The notes under the pieces: model-generated
Databases searched by the model: none
What the model saw: the letters and a program-made list of their open reading frames with translations, nothing else
What the model was told of the DNA's origin: nothing
Made by a program: the position numbers and the translations under genes
Part shown: positions 12,200-24,313 of the stretch, in pieces
Position numbering within the stretch: position 1 is the first letter of the stretch
How the letters are laid out: the number at the start of each line of letters is the position of its first letter
Assembly: GCA_029747015.1 (NCBI GenBank)
Contig: JAKOGI010000003.1
Span: 515,001 to 579,000, forward strand
Length of the DNA: 64,000 bases
Source: Carnegiea gigantea
Lineage: Eukaryota; Streptophyta; Magnoliopsida; Caryophyllales; Cactaceae
Direction: 5' to 3'

Positions 12200-14050
12200 T
12201 TGTTGGCTAATATCTATAGCCCAACAACCAATTAGTACTCCCCCGTGGGACAAAAATTTTCTCCAAACCGAGCAAGAGACTTAAACTTCATGCTGTAAAG
12301 TAATTACATGTCATTATATATTTATAATTTATGTAATAAATGACAATTACTTCCTTGATCATTTGGATCTTTCACTACACTGTACTCATAAGAGATTTTT
12401 TGTTACATTATTTATTTTCTTTATAACGTAAACGGTACTATAACCAATTACCTCTCTAATCAATTAGATGTTTAGCCAAAATAACAACGCCATAGTATGT
12501 ACACACTAATTTCATTTTCATCTAAAAGTTTAACTTGGTTCATTGCACAAAGAATACAACGGTTAGGTCTTCGATTAATTCAATATTCACAAAATTAGTC
12601 CCAGGTATTTTTGTTGATAAGGAAAAAGGGAACAATAAATAGGCATTTCATGACATATACTATGCAAATAATGAACCGGTAGCCATTGTAGACATAGTTA
12701 ATATTATAATTTAGGAAAGATGATAGAATAATCAATGAAAAACATATATGGATAGCAACAGGTTAAAAGTTGAAAGGAATTTTAAAACTCTGAGATTCAT
12801 ATACGGGAGGTCAGTATGAATCAAGAAATAAAGTCCGACATTCATACAATGGCAAATTTTTTAATGAGCAATTAAGTGATTGATAATTAACATTCGGATA
12901 AATAATTATGAGTCAATGAAAAAATAGCCGGAAGTCCATACTCAGAAGAGTACCAAATTGTGACCTCGTATTGGTGATAATAGCGAGCTAGATGGATACG
13001 TTCAATACATTGCAACATATAATTATATTCAAGAAGGGATGTGGGTTAGGCACACCATGCAAAAAACTATTTTATATAAATATGATTAGGTATAATGGTA
13101 CATAGTTAAGTACTTAGCTGAATGGTCCCACTAATGATTTTTTTTTTTTTTTTTTTGCGATCTGGGTTAGACACACCAAATAGGCTAACAATCCATACAG
13201 CTTTCGAATAGTTATCGTTTCAATATTGTCTACTTGGTGATTGCTTGCTTTGGGAGTAGTTGGCAAACAATTTTTTGAAGAACTTTTTAGCCCAAAAAAA
13301 ACCTTTTTGATCAAAATTAAGTATTTGACCAAGTGATTACAAATAAATTGTTATTGACTGGATAATAATATGGGGTTTTTAGAGAGAAAGAGAAAGAGAA
13401 TTTTGGAATGAATTAAGTTGCTAAACCAATCGAATCCCAATTAGGAGGAGAGATGGAGAGGCGGGATTGATTCTTCAGCGATGATTGATAGGGAAATATG
13501 GCAAAAAAATTGGACAGATGAATATATTGACTGCGAATCAATCACACCAATAAACTCTTTCTATCTCAGCCACTGCTTTTTTTTTTCCCCATACCCTTGT
13601 CCTCTCCAAATTGAATAACAATATGAGAGATCTTTGGAATTAGCTTTTTGCCATGATCAGAAAGTCTCAACTATCTGAAATCAAGGCATATCCAACACAT
13701 TTTTTCACTGGAAACCCTCAAAAAACTCAAAAAGACAGGCAAATTCAGAGTGTCTGGTAAACCCAGAAACCTCCATTTTTTCTTCAACCCCAAAAAAACC
13801 CAGAAACAGAACAAACTGATTGTTTTGCCGAGAAATCAAAGTCTGGTTATTTACTTACCAATAAGAACTAAAGGGATTTAAATGAAGATGAAAAGTCGTG
13901 AAGCAGAAATAAAATGCAGCAAAGTTAGTTATTTTATAGACCGAGAAGTTTGGGTTGCAGGTAAAAAAATAATCCCAGCATTGAACCGCCTGAATCATAA
14001 CTTATACGTTGATTTTTGTTAATTTTTTTGAAATTATTTTGTTTAATAAA
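12200..14050. other. Non-coding 5' part of Helitron 1
   Basis: Apart from the 3'-subterminal repeat at 12634-12750, this is AT-rich sequence with poly(T) and GA-rich patches (13380-13400). I see no gene. Confidence 0.4.
12634..12750 (-). repeat. Internal second copy of the Helitron 3'-subterminal sequence
   Basis: About 115 bp here closely match 4441-4561, the sequence just inside the Helitron 3' hairpin. Both contain ATTTCATGACATATA and GCCATTGTAGA. The hairpin and CTAG end are absent at this copy. It therefore looks like the truncated 3' end of a second related Helitron fused into the first. Confidence 0.8.
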
Positions 14051-14054
14051 TTAC

Positions 14055-14690
14055 TAATGTATTTAGAGAGACAAAGTGAACCGCTTTGAATGATTGAATC
14101 AGCTACCATTCTTCATTCATGACAAAAAAACATACTACACCAGGAAGTAAACATACTGAGTGCTTCAACATCAGATTTTCAGTAATTAGATATCCTACAT
14201 TCTGCAAATGCTCAAGCAACCCAATCCCCCCCCCCCTAACCCCCTAAAGGGGGGAAAAAAGAAAAGGTGAAGAGAGAGAAAGAGTAAACTGCCTTGAATG
14301 ATTGAATCAGCTACCATTCTTCATTCATGAGAAAAAAACATACTACACCAGGAAGTAAACATACTGAGTGCTTCAACATCAGATTTTCAGTAATTAGATA
14401 TCCTACATTCTGCAAATGCTCAAGCAACCCAACCCCCCCCCCCCCCCCCCCAACAACCTCCTAAAGAGGGGGGGAAAGGGTGAAGAGAGTGAAAGAGTAA
14501 ACTGCTTTGAATGATTGAATCAGCTACCATTCTTCATTCATGACAAAAAAATATACTACACCAGGAAGTAAACATACTGAGTGCTTCAACATCAGATTTT
14601 CAGTAATTAGATATCCTACATTCTGCAAATGCTCAAGCAACCCAAACCCCCCCAAACCCCCTAAAGGGGGAAAAAAAGAAAAGGTGACCC
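14055..14690. repeat. Three tandem copies of an about 210-bp unit ending in poly(C)
   Basis: TGAATGATTGAATCAGCTACC starts at 14087, 14295 and 14508, i.e. steps of 208 and 213 bp. Each unit ends in a poly(C) tract followed by an A-rich and GA-rich stretch. The poly(C) length differs strongly between copies. Confidence 0.9.
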
Positions 14691-14740
14691 ATTTCCGTCA
14701 AAAGGCAATAAATTGAATGCAACAAATAACCATTTCCCTC

Positions 14741-14886
14741 AAAAGATCAAACCCAGAATCAAGAAATCAGAGATTTAATCAAATCAAATAATCAACATCA
14801 GAAGCCAGAACTCAAAAGATCAAACCCAGAATCAAGAAATCACAGAATTAATCAAATCAAATAATCAACATCAGAAGCCAGAAGCA
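14741..14886. repeat. Tandem duplication, 73-bp unit
   Basis: The segment starting AAAAGATCAAACCCAGAATC at 14741 recurs at 14814 with few changes. Confidence 0.85.
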
Positions 14887-14919
14887 TCAAACAAAACCCC
14901 CTCCCAATAGGGTTTTACA

Positions 14920-15135
14920 TCAATAATTAGCCTGGTGGGAATAGACAACAAATTCTGAAAATCCAATACCTAATGTTGGAGGAGATTGAGGTGGAAATAC
15001 AGGTTCCAAAAGATTAGCTCCAATATATCCTGCAACAGTAATGACCGAAGTTGGCAAATTGACCCAGGAAGATCCAAAAATTTTAAAATGATTGCCAATG
15101 CATAAATCCAAAGGTGTAAGTTTTTTCAATGGCAT
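14920..15135 (-). CDS. Short open frame inside Helitron 1, possible captured exon
   Basis: A 71-codon frame begins MPLKKLTPLDLCIGNHFK and has normal, non-repetitive amino-acid composition, including PPQSPPTLGIGF. This is unlike the low-complexity sequence around it. I do not recognise the family. Plant Helitrons often capture host gene pieces, so a captured exon is plausible. Chance is also possible. Confidence 0.25.
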   Translation of the reverse strand: MPLKKLTPLDLCIGNHFKIFGSSWVNLPTSVITVAGYIGANLLEPVFPPQSPPTLGIGFSEFVVYSHQANY

Positions 15136-15379
15136 TATGTGTACCTAGGAAGATCAGAACGCTTCGAAAATATGTGTTCACTAACCAAATTGGTGGGTTG
15201 CATACGGTGTAGGAGAGGGAAGAGGGTGTTGTGAGATATGTGTGTGACTCGGGGAATTGACAGTCTGGTGAGAGTCAAAAACCATGCCATTCAAAGGGTA
15301 AACGTGAGCAGCGAGTTAGTTTTTTGTGGGCGATGTGGGCGGCAAGTTTGTAGGTGCGTAGGAGTCGAGCGGATATAAT

Positions 15380-15700
15380 ATCAGATTTATTTTTCAAAAA
15401 AAAATATATTCAAGCCCTTATTATATTGAACCTCAGTAAAAAAAAAAAAAATGAAAACCCTCGTCAGGTCAGTTTTAGATTTCACATATTGAAGTTGTTA
15501 GGAATCCAAACAGATAAAAATAAAAGGAATCCTTACCTTGGCCCAGATTTATTTTTGAAAAAAAATAAATTCAAGCCTTTATTATGTTCAACCTCAAAAA
15601 AAAAAAAAAAAAAAAAACCCTCGTCAGGTCATTTTTAGATTTCACATATTGAAGTTGTTAGGAATCCAAACAGATAAAAATAAAGGAATCCTTACCTTGA
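15380..15700. repeat. Tandem duplication, about 165-bp unit with poly(A)
   Basis: A unit containing ATTCAAGCC, a poly(A) run, ACCCTCGTCAGGTCA and GAAGTTGTTAGGAATCCAAA occurs twice, about 165-170 bp apart. It is followed by a short GC-rich stretch (15700-15910) without a recognised gene. Confidence 0.8.
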
Positions 15701-16639
15701 CTCGTCGTCCCTCTTGTCCTTTATATCCGGCTATCTGGCCCCCCAACCTCGGCCTTGAGCCTGAGAAACCGGGTGCTTGCTCTTACATGGCGGTGGTGAC
15801 CGATGGACGTTCCTTGGTTGGGGTGTGGCTAACGGTCGGTGCCCGATCCGGTGGCACCACCATTTTCACAGCTGCAGACCGTTTCTATGCCCTTCATTGG
15901 CAGATCCGGGATGTTCTACTATGGATCTGGAAATCACACAAACATTAGACTCCATAATAAGAAAAGAGCGAAAATCCACAAAGGGGATGAATAACTATTA
16001 ACAAAAACCCAGAAATCAACTATATATTAATGAAAGGTATAAAAGAAAGAGGGGCAATTGTTGGTTGAAATCTGGGGTTCACAGATTCATCATGCTTTGG
16101 GTCACGCTTCACAGTTTTGCCGAATTGAGTTGCGATTTGGTTGAATATGGCTCAATACCAGTGATATGGAGAAGAGAGAGTAACAGGGATGAGGAGGGCG
16201 GCTATCTGAGTAGGTGAGGACAGCTAGAGGGGCAGGGGAGGAGAGAGAATAGGGTGGCTCTGGATTTGTTGTTAGAACAGTGAGGAAGATAGAGGGGCAG
16301 GGGTAGAGGGGGGGAGAGAGAGAGGAAGTTATGTGGGTGGAAAGTTCTGGGAAGGTGAGGGCATGGGAAATAATGGAGCAGGAAAGACGTGTGTTCTGAG
16401 AAGGTGGTGACGTGGGAAGTGATGGAGGGGCAGGGGTAGAGAGAGAAGAAAAGATGTATGTACATGGGTAGTAGGGGGTAATTGATCAGTGTAGAAGAAT
16501 TATTTTTATATGTAGTGAAATTGTTAAAATCAATGGCTGTGATTTATTTTTAAGTAAATCAAACGGCTGAAAAGTTCAAATCGCTGAGAAATTAGGAAAG
16601 AGTAGTTATTAAAAGATTGGCATTATGTATTAGTATAGA

Positions 16640-17464
16640 TAACATTGGAATGTCTAAATTTCTAAAGTGAAATTTCATATTTGCATTTCACATCTTGAAA
16701 TCTCACATAATAAATCGTAAAAGGATTAGTCAAAATTAAGGAAAAAAATTACCAAAATCTCACTTGAGACTATGGATGAATTCTTCAACCTCCGACCTGA
16801 GCCAGGCTCAATCGTATACCACAGTGACTTTGTTTGAGGGGGTGTGGCATCCAATCCTTCATTGATGAAGAGCAACAATGGAAGATCGTGGAAGATGCTA
16901 AAACAGAGCCATGATTTTGAGGGGAAAGGCGTGGCCATGGAAGTTCAAATGGACCAGATCTCCACCACAAAAACATAAGATCATAAACCTAGAAACCCCA
17001 ATTGTGAATTTAGGGCTACGGGACGTTAGACCACCTAGTTCAATCGGAAAATCAAAAGATCCTACCTCCACCTATCATAAACCATCACAATAGAGCAAAC
17101 CCATGACAAGAACACAGCCGAATCATGATACAAACCCAACCAACCCCCCCCCCCAAAAAAAAAGTCTGGAAGATAGAGGGAGAAGGAGAGATAGGAAGAA
17201 AAGAATGAATGCTGAATCATGATACAAAACCCCCAAAAAAAAAGTCTGGAAGATAGAGAGCGAACGAGAGATAGGAAGAGAGAGAACGAATGCTGGGAGA
17301 CGTGAAAAGATGAGACTTTAACAACCTAGCAAGCATTTCAGTCTGTAGTTGGTAATTTTTTTAATTTTAAATTTTGTTAGCTATATTCAACGGTGGAACT
17401 CATGAGTTATAGTGAATCATTTATTTGACGGTTATTAAAAGAATTTTATTATATATAGTATAGA
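16640..17464 (-). mobile_element. Second Helitron 5'-end segment next to Helitron 1
   Basis: On the minus strand a second Helitron-type 5' end reads A|TCTATACTATATAT at 17464. Only the last 35 bp or so resemble the 16639 end, as expected for members of one Helitron family. No separate CTRR 3' end with hairpin was found just left of 16640. The segment may be the 5' part of an outer Helitron into which the 4407-16639 element inserted. It may also be a truncated copy. It contains a 95-bp tandem duplication with poly(C)-poly(A) at about 17114-17295. Confidence 0.5.
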
Positions 17465-17921
17465 TTGCATGATGATAAGTAGTAATAATGCTTTTTAGAG
17501 GGAGATATTCTCTCATTTCACAATCAACATCGAATACGACATTGCCCATGTTCCCCCATTCTCTGTTGCTCCTAACCATGCATATGGGGACGGGATTGAA
17601 ATTATCAATTCTAATTACCGAGAGTACCCAATTAACAAACTTCATTAGTCAATGATGCATCAGTTTTTGTTGGTGAAATTCTATGATTGTAGCATAATCA
17701 TAGTCTTTCTGCATCACTTCCTGCCCCTGTACCCAATTTTTTTTTTTCAAAAAAAAAAATTCCAGTTTCTCACTGTCTACTGTGACAAAGCTCCAACAGT
17801 TAAGGAAAGGGGCTACACAAGAGAAAACATAGATTCTGGATCTCTGTAAGAAAGCAACAGCAGATTCAAGCCAATGGAGATGGCCAATTCTTTTTGTTGT
17901 TAACCCCGGCATTTGGATGTA
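17465..17921. other. Intergenic and probable 3' UTR of the rhomboid gene
   Basis: AT-rich sequence with T and A runs near 17740. The part next to 17922 is probably the rhomboid gene 3' UTR on the minus strand. No other gene is seen. Confidence 0.4.
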
Positions 17922-20900
17922 TCAACTGCACAGCTCAGTGCAAAGCTGCTGCTGATCCAACTGAGTGTCATTCTTTAACTGTGCATATACATGGCTTCTT
18001 CCATTGCTAAGGCATGTCAGGTTCAACTTGTCCTCCCACTGAATCGACTGCAATTAGTCGAATGCACAAAAGCGGCTTTTGTCAGAACCACCTTTAGGGC
18101 CAAGGCTTAACCTATGCAGAAATCTACATTTTACAGATGAGACACCCAGACTTATTGAATTTTTCTGGCTAAAATCCATCAGTTATCTATTGCATTCGGT
18201 AATTTGTCTATATTATACAGATTTCAGACCCAGCTATATCGAATTCTTCTGCCTTCTGACCATCTTAAAATCCATCAGTTGTCTTTTACATCCAGTGTCA
18301 CATTAAGAAGTAAGATTTGAGTTTAAGGTTGACAACAATAGGCTAACAGAAAGGCTGGTCATGATCATGCAGTTACCTGACAGAAGACTTGTTGTGGGCC
18401 TTGTGGTGTGCAGCTCCATACAGGGGTAGGAACACAACTCAAATAATGGCACCACAGACAATAATCACTCCCCTTAACTCCTCGGAAGACCATCACCAGC
18501 CCAACTGTAATTCTGCAGTGCAACAAGTTCTAGGCTTTTAGTTCATGTATAGGAAAACACAGCAACACCTCCCCCCCCCCCCCCCCCAAAAAAAGGAGCA
18601 ACCTTGAATTTGACCACTTTGCTACCACATGGAAAATCAGAGCACAAGCATCAAATGCAAGGGAAAATATGAAATGCTAACAGTTCTAATCACAAATAAA
18701 ACTAGAAGAGAATAGACTAGTGGGAGTCCGAGCGATTATCTTATCTTCACTTTGTTGCTCGAACAGCCCAAAATAAAAAAACATAAACTAAAAGCTTACC
18801 CTGCAGTTAGAAGTACAGCAGAGGTAACCCAGAGGACATGCTGATAAGTTTTATGCTTTGATTTATTAGGTTGTGAAGTATAGCCAGGGAGAGCATGCTT
18901 CCTGCTAACCCATTCGAACTGTGGCCGTATAAGAAGTATGAAACCAAGAAGAAACCCGGTAATAAATCCACCAATATGAGCGAAGTTGTCCATGTGCGGA
19001 AGAATTCCCATTGCCAAATTTATGATAATGATCAAGGTAAGTGTCAGCAAGGCTGCACACTGAACACAAAAAAAACTGCAGTGTTACAAGCAAGCCAAAT
19101 AAACATTGGACCAAATAACAAAATGAAAATTATTTGTACACTTCAAAGATATTACCTTGTTGGCATAGATTGCCCAATTTGTAAGCAGCTCTGAAAGCAT
19201 GGCCCCCAGAAGACCAAATAATGCACCAGAAGCACCAACAGAGATTGTAGATTGGAGAAACAGAGAGGACAATATGTTCGCACCAAAACCAGAGATTATG
19301 TACAGCAAGCCGATTTTTACTGGAGAAGAACTAGGCTAGTGTCAGTGTGGTACACATACAAAATATGAATGTGATAACCAAACAACTCTGCGACTTGCTA
19401 ATAGCACTGATATACTAGTATTCAGGAAACACATAACTTATTTATCCCATCACTCAAAACGCAGAAAACACACCCAGAAAACAGAAAAAAGAAAAAGGAA
19501 TGAGAGAAATGACAATCAAGATACTCTCTAACAGATGCCTGTGTGAAACCCCAAGAGCAACCCAATGCAAATAATGTGTTCCTACTATAACTAGGCCTAA
19601 AGATACCCAGATATACAAAACCTTATACTTGCCTATCAAAGACCCAACAGAAATTTTCTTAAAAGGAGGGAAAAGCAAGAACAAAGAAACACCGATAATG
19701 AAATCAAACGTGCCTTGCTAATCTAGACCTGGTTTCGCAACCATGGTATCCATACGAACTGGGGCCAGAGGAATTTAAATGTAAAAGATTTGCTTCTTGA
19801 AGATTGGTTTGCCTCTTTTCCCAGAGGCCACGCGGTCACGCCTCAGATGCTGTGGGTGTTACAGACAGGAGACTAGCTTCACTAAGATTGGTTTGCTTTT
19901 TTCCTTTTTTCTATGATTGTGTCTCCATATTTTTTAGACAGCTCAATAACGAAAACTTGGTTTGGTTATCAGAATTAGACATCAAAGTCATCAACCAATA
20001 CTCTGCAGAACAGGGAAATGTGAGTTTTAGAACCGCACACACAATTATTGGATACCCAAAATGAAGGAGGGACAGAGAAAAACGTACCAAAACCAAATTC
20101 TCGCTCAAGTCGTAAGCCTATAAATAAAAGGCTTATCATATTGGCAAGCAAATGCACTACCCCGGCATGAATCCATATGCTAGTGATAAGCCGCCACTCC
20201 TGGTGTTGGTGTACCACCTTGCTTACTTCCAGTGCCCCCAGCTTATCTAACCTGAACACACCAGTGTATGGTGACCGATTAAATTGTATTGTTTTCCTCC
20301 CATGTTAACAGACTACAAAGGTGATGTTCCGTGAATCTCGCATATGTATCAGTTATCGCATACAGAACGGAAACAACATGAAGAGAGGCAACTTTCAAAG
20401 GGCACATTGATCACCTACAAACCGTTCCCTTTCAAAAAGGATTGCCGCTCTCATGCTTAGTCATTAGTAATCAAGGAGCAATATCCACGATAAACAGAAA
20501 TTAAACATTGTATGCACAGAACAATGCAGGCAGTATCTCTTGCAACTTTTCAAGACCTTAGCTTTCAGCATGGGACAAGCCATTTTTTTTTGGTTTGAGT
20601 TTGCCCCCTTTTTTTGACGGGGGGGTGTTTACACAATGTAACACTGATACATGAAGTTGAACTCCAAACTTCTAGGTTGGGAGACTCACCACATTTTAAA
20701 AACAAACAAGTTCTCATCCTATAATAATGTTGCACTGCCTGTTTCTCCGGGATGGCGACAAGGCAACCACATCTTAAAAACATACAAGTTCTAGGTTGGG
20801 GGACTCACAACATTTTAAAAACAACCCGGGATTAAGTTGGGTTTACACAATGTAACACTGATACGTGAAGTTGAACTCCAAACTTCTAGGTTGGGAGACT

Positions 20901-21634
20901 CACCACATTTTAAAAACATACAAGGTCTCCTCATCCTACAATAATGTTGCACTCCCTGTTTCTCCGGGATGGCGACAAGGCAACCATGCAGAGGCAGCAA
21001 AAACATACCAACAAAACTAAACTTGGGTCCAAGTCATAAGCACAATTAGATGAGGTTGAGGCAACCCCCAAAAAACAAAGTAGCATTGGCTGCATCTACT
21101 CAAATGTCTCCTTCCGTACTATTCCAAGTAAGCCAACATTTTGGAGCACCCAATAATCAAAACTTTGTCTACACGTATTCTAATTTTAATTTTAACAATT
21201 CCAAACTATAAAATTGCAAAATTTTTGACAAGCTTATCACATATATGCGTTCAGAAGTGACTGAAAGCCCAGTAGACCATTTCCACCAGTTCTACAAAAT
21301 ACTCACACCCCAATAAAACCAACTTAATCAACAAGAAGGGCATCTGATATCTATACAACAAACACATATTAAGCAGTGCAGGAGAGAGAAAGAGGACTTA
21401 CGTAGCAGAGGATGGCCCAAGAAGGGGATTTTCCTTGAGGGGTTGAAAAGCGAACCGACCCAAAAACCCACCAAAACAGGAGAAAGAATGCTTGGGGCAA
21501 TTATTGACATACATGGTGAAAACAAACAAACCCACATCGACAACCACAAACAACGGCATCAACCACGGGAACCACCGCCTGAAAGGTTCGAAATCGATGC
21601 CCGGCACCGGCGGCCGGTTCATTTTTGCACCCAT
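17922..21634 (-). CDS. RBL: Rhomboid-like intramembrane serine protease (RBL1/RBL2-like)
   Basis: This is a complete six-exon model: 21634-21402, 20251-20088, 19319-19156, 19059-18800, 18512-18377 and 18047-17922. All introns are GT...AG. The exon sum is 1083 nt, i.e. 360 aa plus stop, close to plant RBL proteins. The N-terminus (MGAKMNRPP) is cytosolic and precedes the first membrane helix. Family motifs follow: [12 protein letters not shown] (residue 97 on), the nucleophile Ser163 in VGASGALFG, and the partner His215 in NFAHIGGF. A Cys-rich tail reads [13 protein letters not shown]. Both catalytic residues are present, so an active protease is expected. Plant homologues act in Golgi membranes, cleaving transmembrane substrates. 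The start follows an in-frame TAG; Met5 is an alternative. Intron 1 contains a 214-bp-step duplication. Confidence 0.93.
20627..20990. repeat. Tandem duplication inside rhomboid intron 1
   Basis: A segment starting GTTTACACAATGTAACACTG at 20627 recurs at 20841. Both copies include TTTCTCCGGGATGGCGACAA. The step is 214 bp. A shorter third echo of the CATTTTAAAAAC motif lies between them. Confidence 0.85.
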
Positions 21635-21754
21635 CTACTGCCTTTTAACCGGAAAAGGAGGGCCACCCATGATCGATCAGACCACAATCACAAAACCCAC
21701 GAATTTTGGAAGGATAATTGGGATGCGAAGGCTATGGCGTCATTACTGCGGTGA

Positions 21755-22225
21755 TTCAGAAGAGAGAGAAAAAGGGTTGTAGAGACTGAATTTAGGAGGC
21801 GATTGAGGAGGCCAGTTCAGCAACTAAAATGGGAGATTGTATGAGTTGTTGCTACAACATTAGAATTCATGTTTACAGGATGATTTGTTCATGGCGTTTG
21901 GTGGTTGTGAATTCTGAGTAACCGTTTTCAGGCCGCCGGTTCGTTTGCTGTTAATGGGTTGCAGGAAGCCTCTATGGCCCACGGTTCAAAATTGTGGTTA
22001 GTGGGCCGGGCTGGTTACTTCAGGCCTACTTACTCAGTTGAACTAGTTGGAGTTCGTACGGGCTGGGCTTCCTTGAAGCAGGTACCCAGCTTATTTGTTT
22101 GTGTTTTTTTTTTCCCCTGTGCCCAAATTTTCGGGTCGTTAAAAATTAAGAGAAAATTATTAAGAAGATTTTGGGTATTCGGATACAAGAAACACCAAAA
22201 ATTCTGATCCGAACCAATAACCCCC
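21755..22225. promoter_or_regulatory. Upstream region of the rhomboid gene
   Basis: This stretch lies directly 5' of the rhomboid start on the minus strand and should hold its promoter. I did not find a confident TATA box or other named element. It ends at a MITE-like repeat. Confidence 0.3.
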
Positions 22226-22706
22226 ATTAAGGCCGTGACGAAAAAAAGGCCGGTTCACCGAGATCATGGGTTCAGTTCGGTCAAAATTTGACTTGTGCTC
22301 GAGTAAACTGAGTTTGAGTTGAGCTCAATTTTGCTCAAAAGCTAACCAAGCCAAACCCAAGTCCAGCAAGGCTTGGTTTGGCTCAATTTAGTCCAATTAT
22401 TATTTTTTCCTTACGCACTTGTGTGGTGAGTATTACTTTACTATTAGGATCAACAAAATTTTATTCTAATCCTTGTTGCTTGAATCCAACACAAAAATCT
22501 CAAATTTTTCACCTCAATTCTAGTCTTGAATTTGGAAACTTTTAAACAAAAATAAAGAATACATCAAGTAATGGGCATCTAAGCTCAAGCCTAACCTTTA
22601 TATGCGCAGCGAATTTCAAGCCAAATCCAAACCGAACTTTTATTAACCAAACTGAACTCGAACCTGACCGGCTCAGACACGACTTGACTTAGTTGTGCCC
22701 TTAATC
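22226..22706. mobile_element. Probable MITE with ends ATTAAGG...
   Basis: The left edge (ATTAAGGCCGTGAC) and the reversed right edge (ATTAAGGGCACAAC) form an imperfect terminal inverted repeat around about 480 bp. The interior is rich in GAGCTCAA/TTGAGCTC-type motifs. It resembles non-autonomous DNA transposons, but I could not fix a target duplication. Confidence 0.4.
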
Positions 22707-23189
22707 CCATCTATTACTGATTCAGATATCTGATCCGCCTAAATTGAGAACAATCAGTTCGAATATCCAAATTTTCAAATCAATTTAATGTATTCTAAGC
22801 TAAGATTTTCACATTTCTTTTCAAAATATCAAAATTATTATTTCCTACACCTCCAATCATCAGTATCTTACCTGGCTCACCCACACTACTCAACCACTCA
22901 TCTTCATATTTCTCTTTTGGGGGGGAAGGGGGGGTAGGGCGGCTTTGATTGTCATTAATTTGTCTTCAATTTCAATATCTAATTATCACCAAACTTAGTC
23001 TCAGACTTTTCATAGTTTAATTTAGTTCCTTTATTTACACCAAAGAATAAGATAACCTAGCGATCACGTGGCATAACGCATTAAACGTTTCATTGTGTTG
23101 TTTATTAAGTTCAATATTCCAATTCCCACTTTTTGTTGCATTGTATTCGCTTTTATGATTCCTTTGGGAAAAAAGAAAAATAGGAGGAA

Positions 23190-23603
23190 GACCCTGTTTG
23201 ATAAACAGTTGTTAGCTGTTAACTGTTTGTATTAGCTATTAGGTTTTTAATTAGCTTTTATATTAGTTTGTTTTGAATTAGCTGTTTTTTAGAGAAGTAT
23301 TTGATAAAAACTAGTTATTTCTGAAAAATATGTTGACAAATTTTCATTTATCCCTTATTATGAATTAAGTTTTTTTAATAAATGGTGTGTTTTTCCAAAC
23401 TTATAAACAATTATATCTTTCTACGAAAGTTCTTCTCAAAGGCTATGAGAATGACGTTTTTCAAAAGAGCTTTTTGAGCCAATAGCTATTGCAAACAGCT
23501 ATTTAATCAATATCATTTAGCTATTTGACTTGGCCAAAACAGTTAAAATTCTCCCAAAAAACTATTTTTCTCCCAAACTATTGTTGTTACCAAACACCCC
23601 GAA
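23190..23603. mobile_element. Probable MITE with GTTTGGTAAC-type ends
   Basis: The left edge (CCCTGTTTGATAAACAGTTG) and the reverse complement of the right edge (GGGTGTTTGGTAACAACAA) form an imperfect inverted repeat. The interior is AT-rich and non-coding. These ends are typical of plant hAT or Harbinger MITEs. Confidence 0.5.
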
Positions 23604-24313
23604 GAGGGATAATTATATAATACTACTATTTGTGGATTATTTTAAACATATATAGTCTATAACTTCGAGACCTATAGACCTTATTTAGCTAAATCCCTTC
23701 CTCCCTCTTTCTACCATGCAAGGAATTTGCACAAGGGTTTCTTATATGCAACATTTAATCTATATCTCCCGTATCATGCACCTAATTATTTATTTTTTTG
23801 GTCCGTAGGAGTCACAAAGGACAATACAATACAATTACAATACAATTGGAGATTGGGGAATGACCTATGACTTAATGTACCCAATACCTCAATCTTCACC
23901 ACTAGGCTAAGACTTCATTGGTATTATGCACCTAATGTTGTATGCGACATTTAAACCTATATCTCCGTATTATGCTCCTAATCTTGCAAATTAAATAGCC
24001 GACACTCTTTAAACCAATGTCATCACCATGAGTTTCAAGTTAGAACCCTAATCAACTGAGAAATTCTTGAGTTCCTTTGCACACATTTAGGACTCCAGGC
24101 GCATTAATTGTGACAGTGTCTTCTCTGTGTAGCTCACTCTTCCAGAATACCTGCCTCCTTCCCAGAAAACCACTTCCCGAACTTGCATTTCTTGCTCTGC
24201 ACTTTCTGACTCCATCTATAATACCTTTACAAGCTTTAATACTTACCAATTGAACCTCACATTCTTTTGAAGCTTTAACATTCACCGATTAAACCTCACA
24301 TTCCTGGGTGAAA
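23604..24313. other. Intergenic sequence with an unassigned minus-strand open frame
   Basis: Mostly AT-rich. A 77-codon frame on the minus strand (24285-24052, starting MNVKASKECEVQLV) has ordinary composition. I recognise no family, and it may be a gene fragment. Confidence 0.3.

Larger units (their letters stand above)
4407..16639 (-). mobile_element. Helitron 1 (composite, coding, minus strand)
   Basis: On the minus strand the 3' terminus is CTAG at 4407-4410, followed outside by T. Just inside is a perfect hairpin (stem CCGTGC/GCACGG, 3-nt loop, 4418-4432). This matches the Helitron 3' signature of a hairpin about 10 nt before CTRR. A 5' terminus fits at 16639, reading A|TCTATACTAATAC on the minus strand. 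That gives an element of about 12.2 kb inserted between A and T, without target duplication. Inside, in minus order, lie a repeat-rich 5' part, a Rep/helicase pseudogene and an RPA-like gene. A second possible 5' end lies at 17464, so the right boundary is uncertain. The element may be composite. Confidence 0.75.

Noticed and set aside
15649..15948. Plus-strand frame in a GC-rich patch of the Helitron
   Set aside because: It starts in a duplicated A-rich unit and has no recognisable domain. A captured fragment is possible but unsupported.
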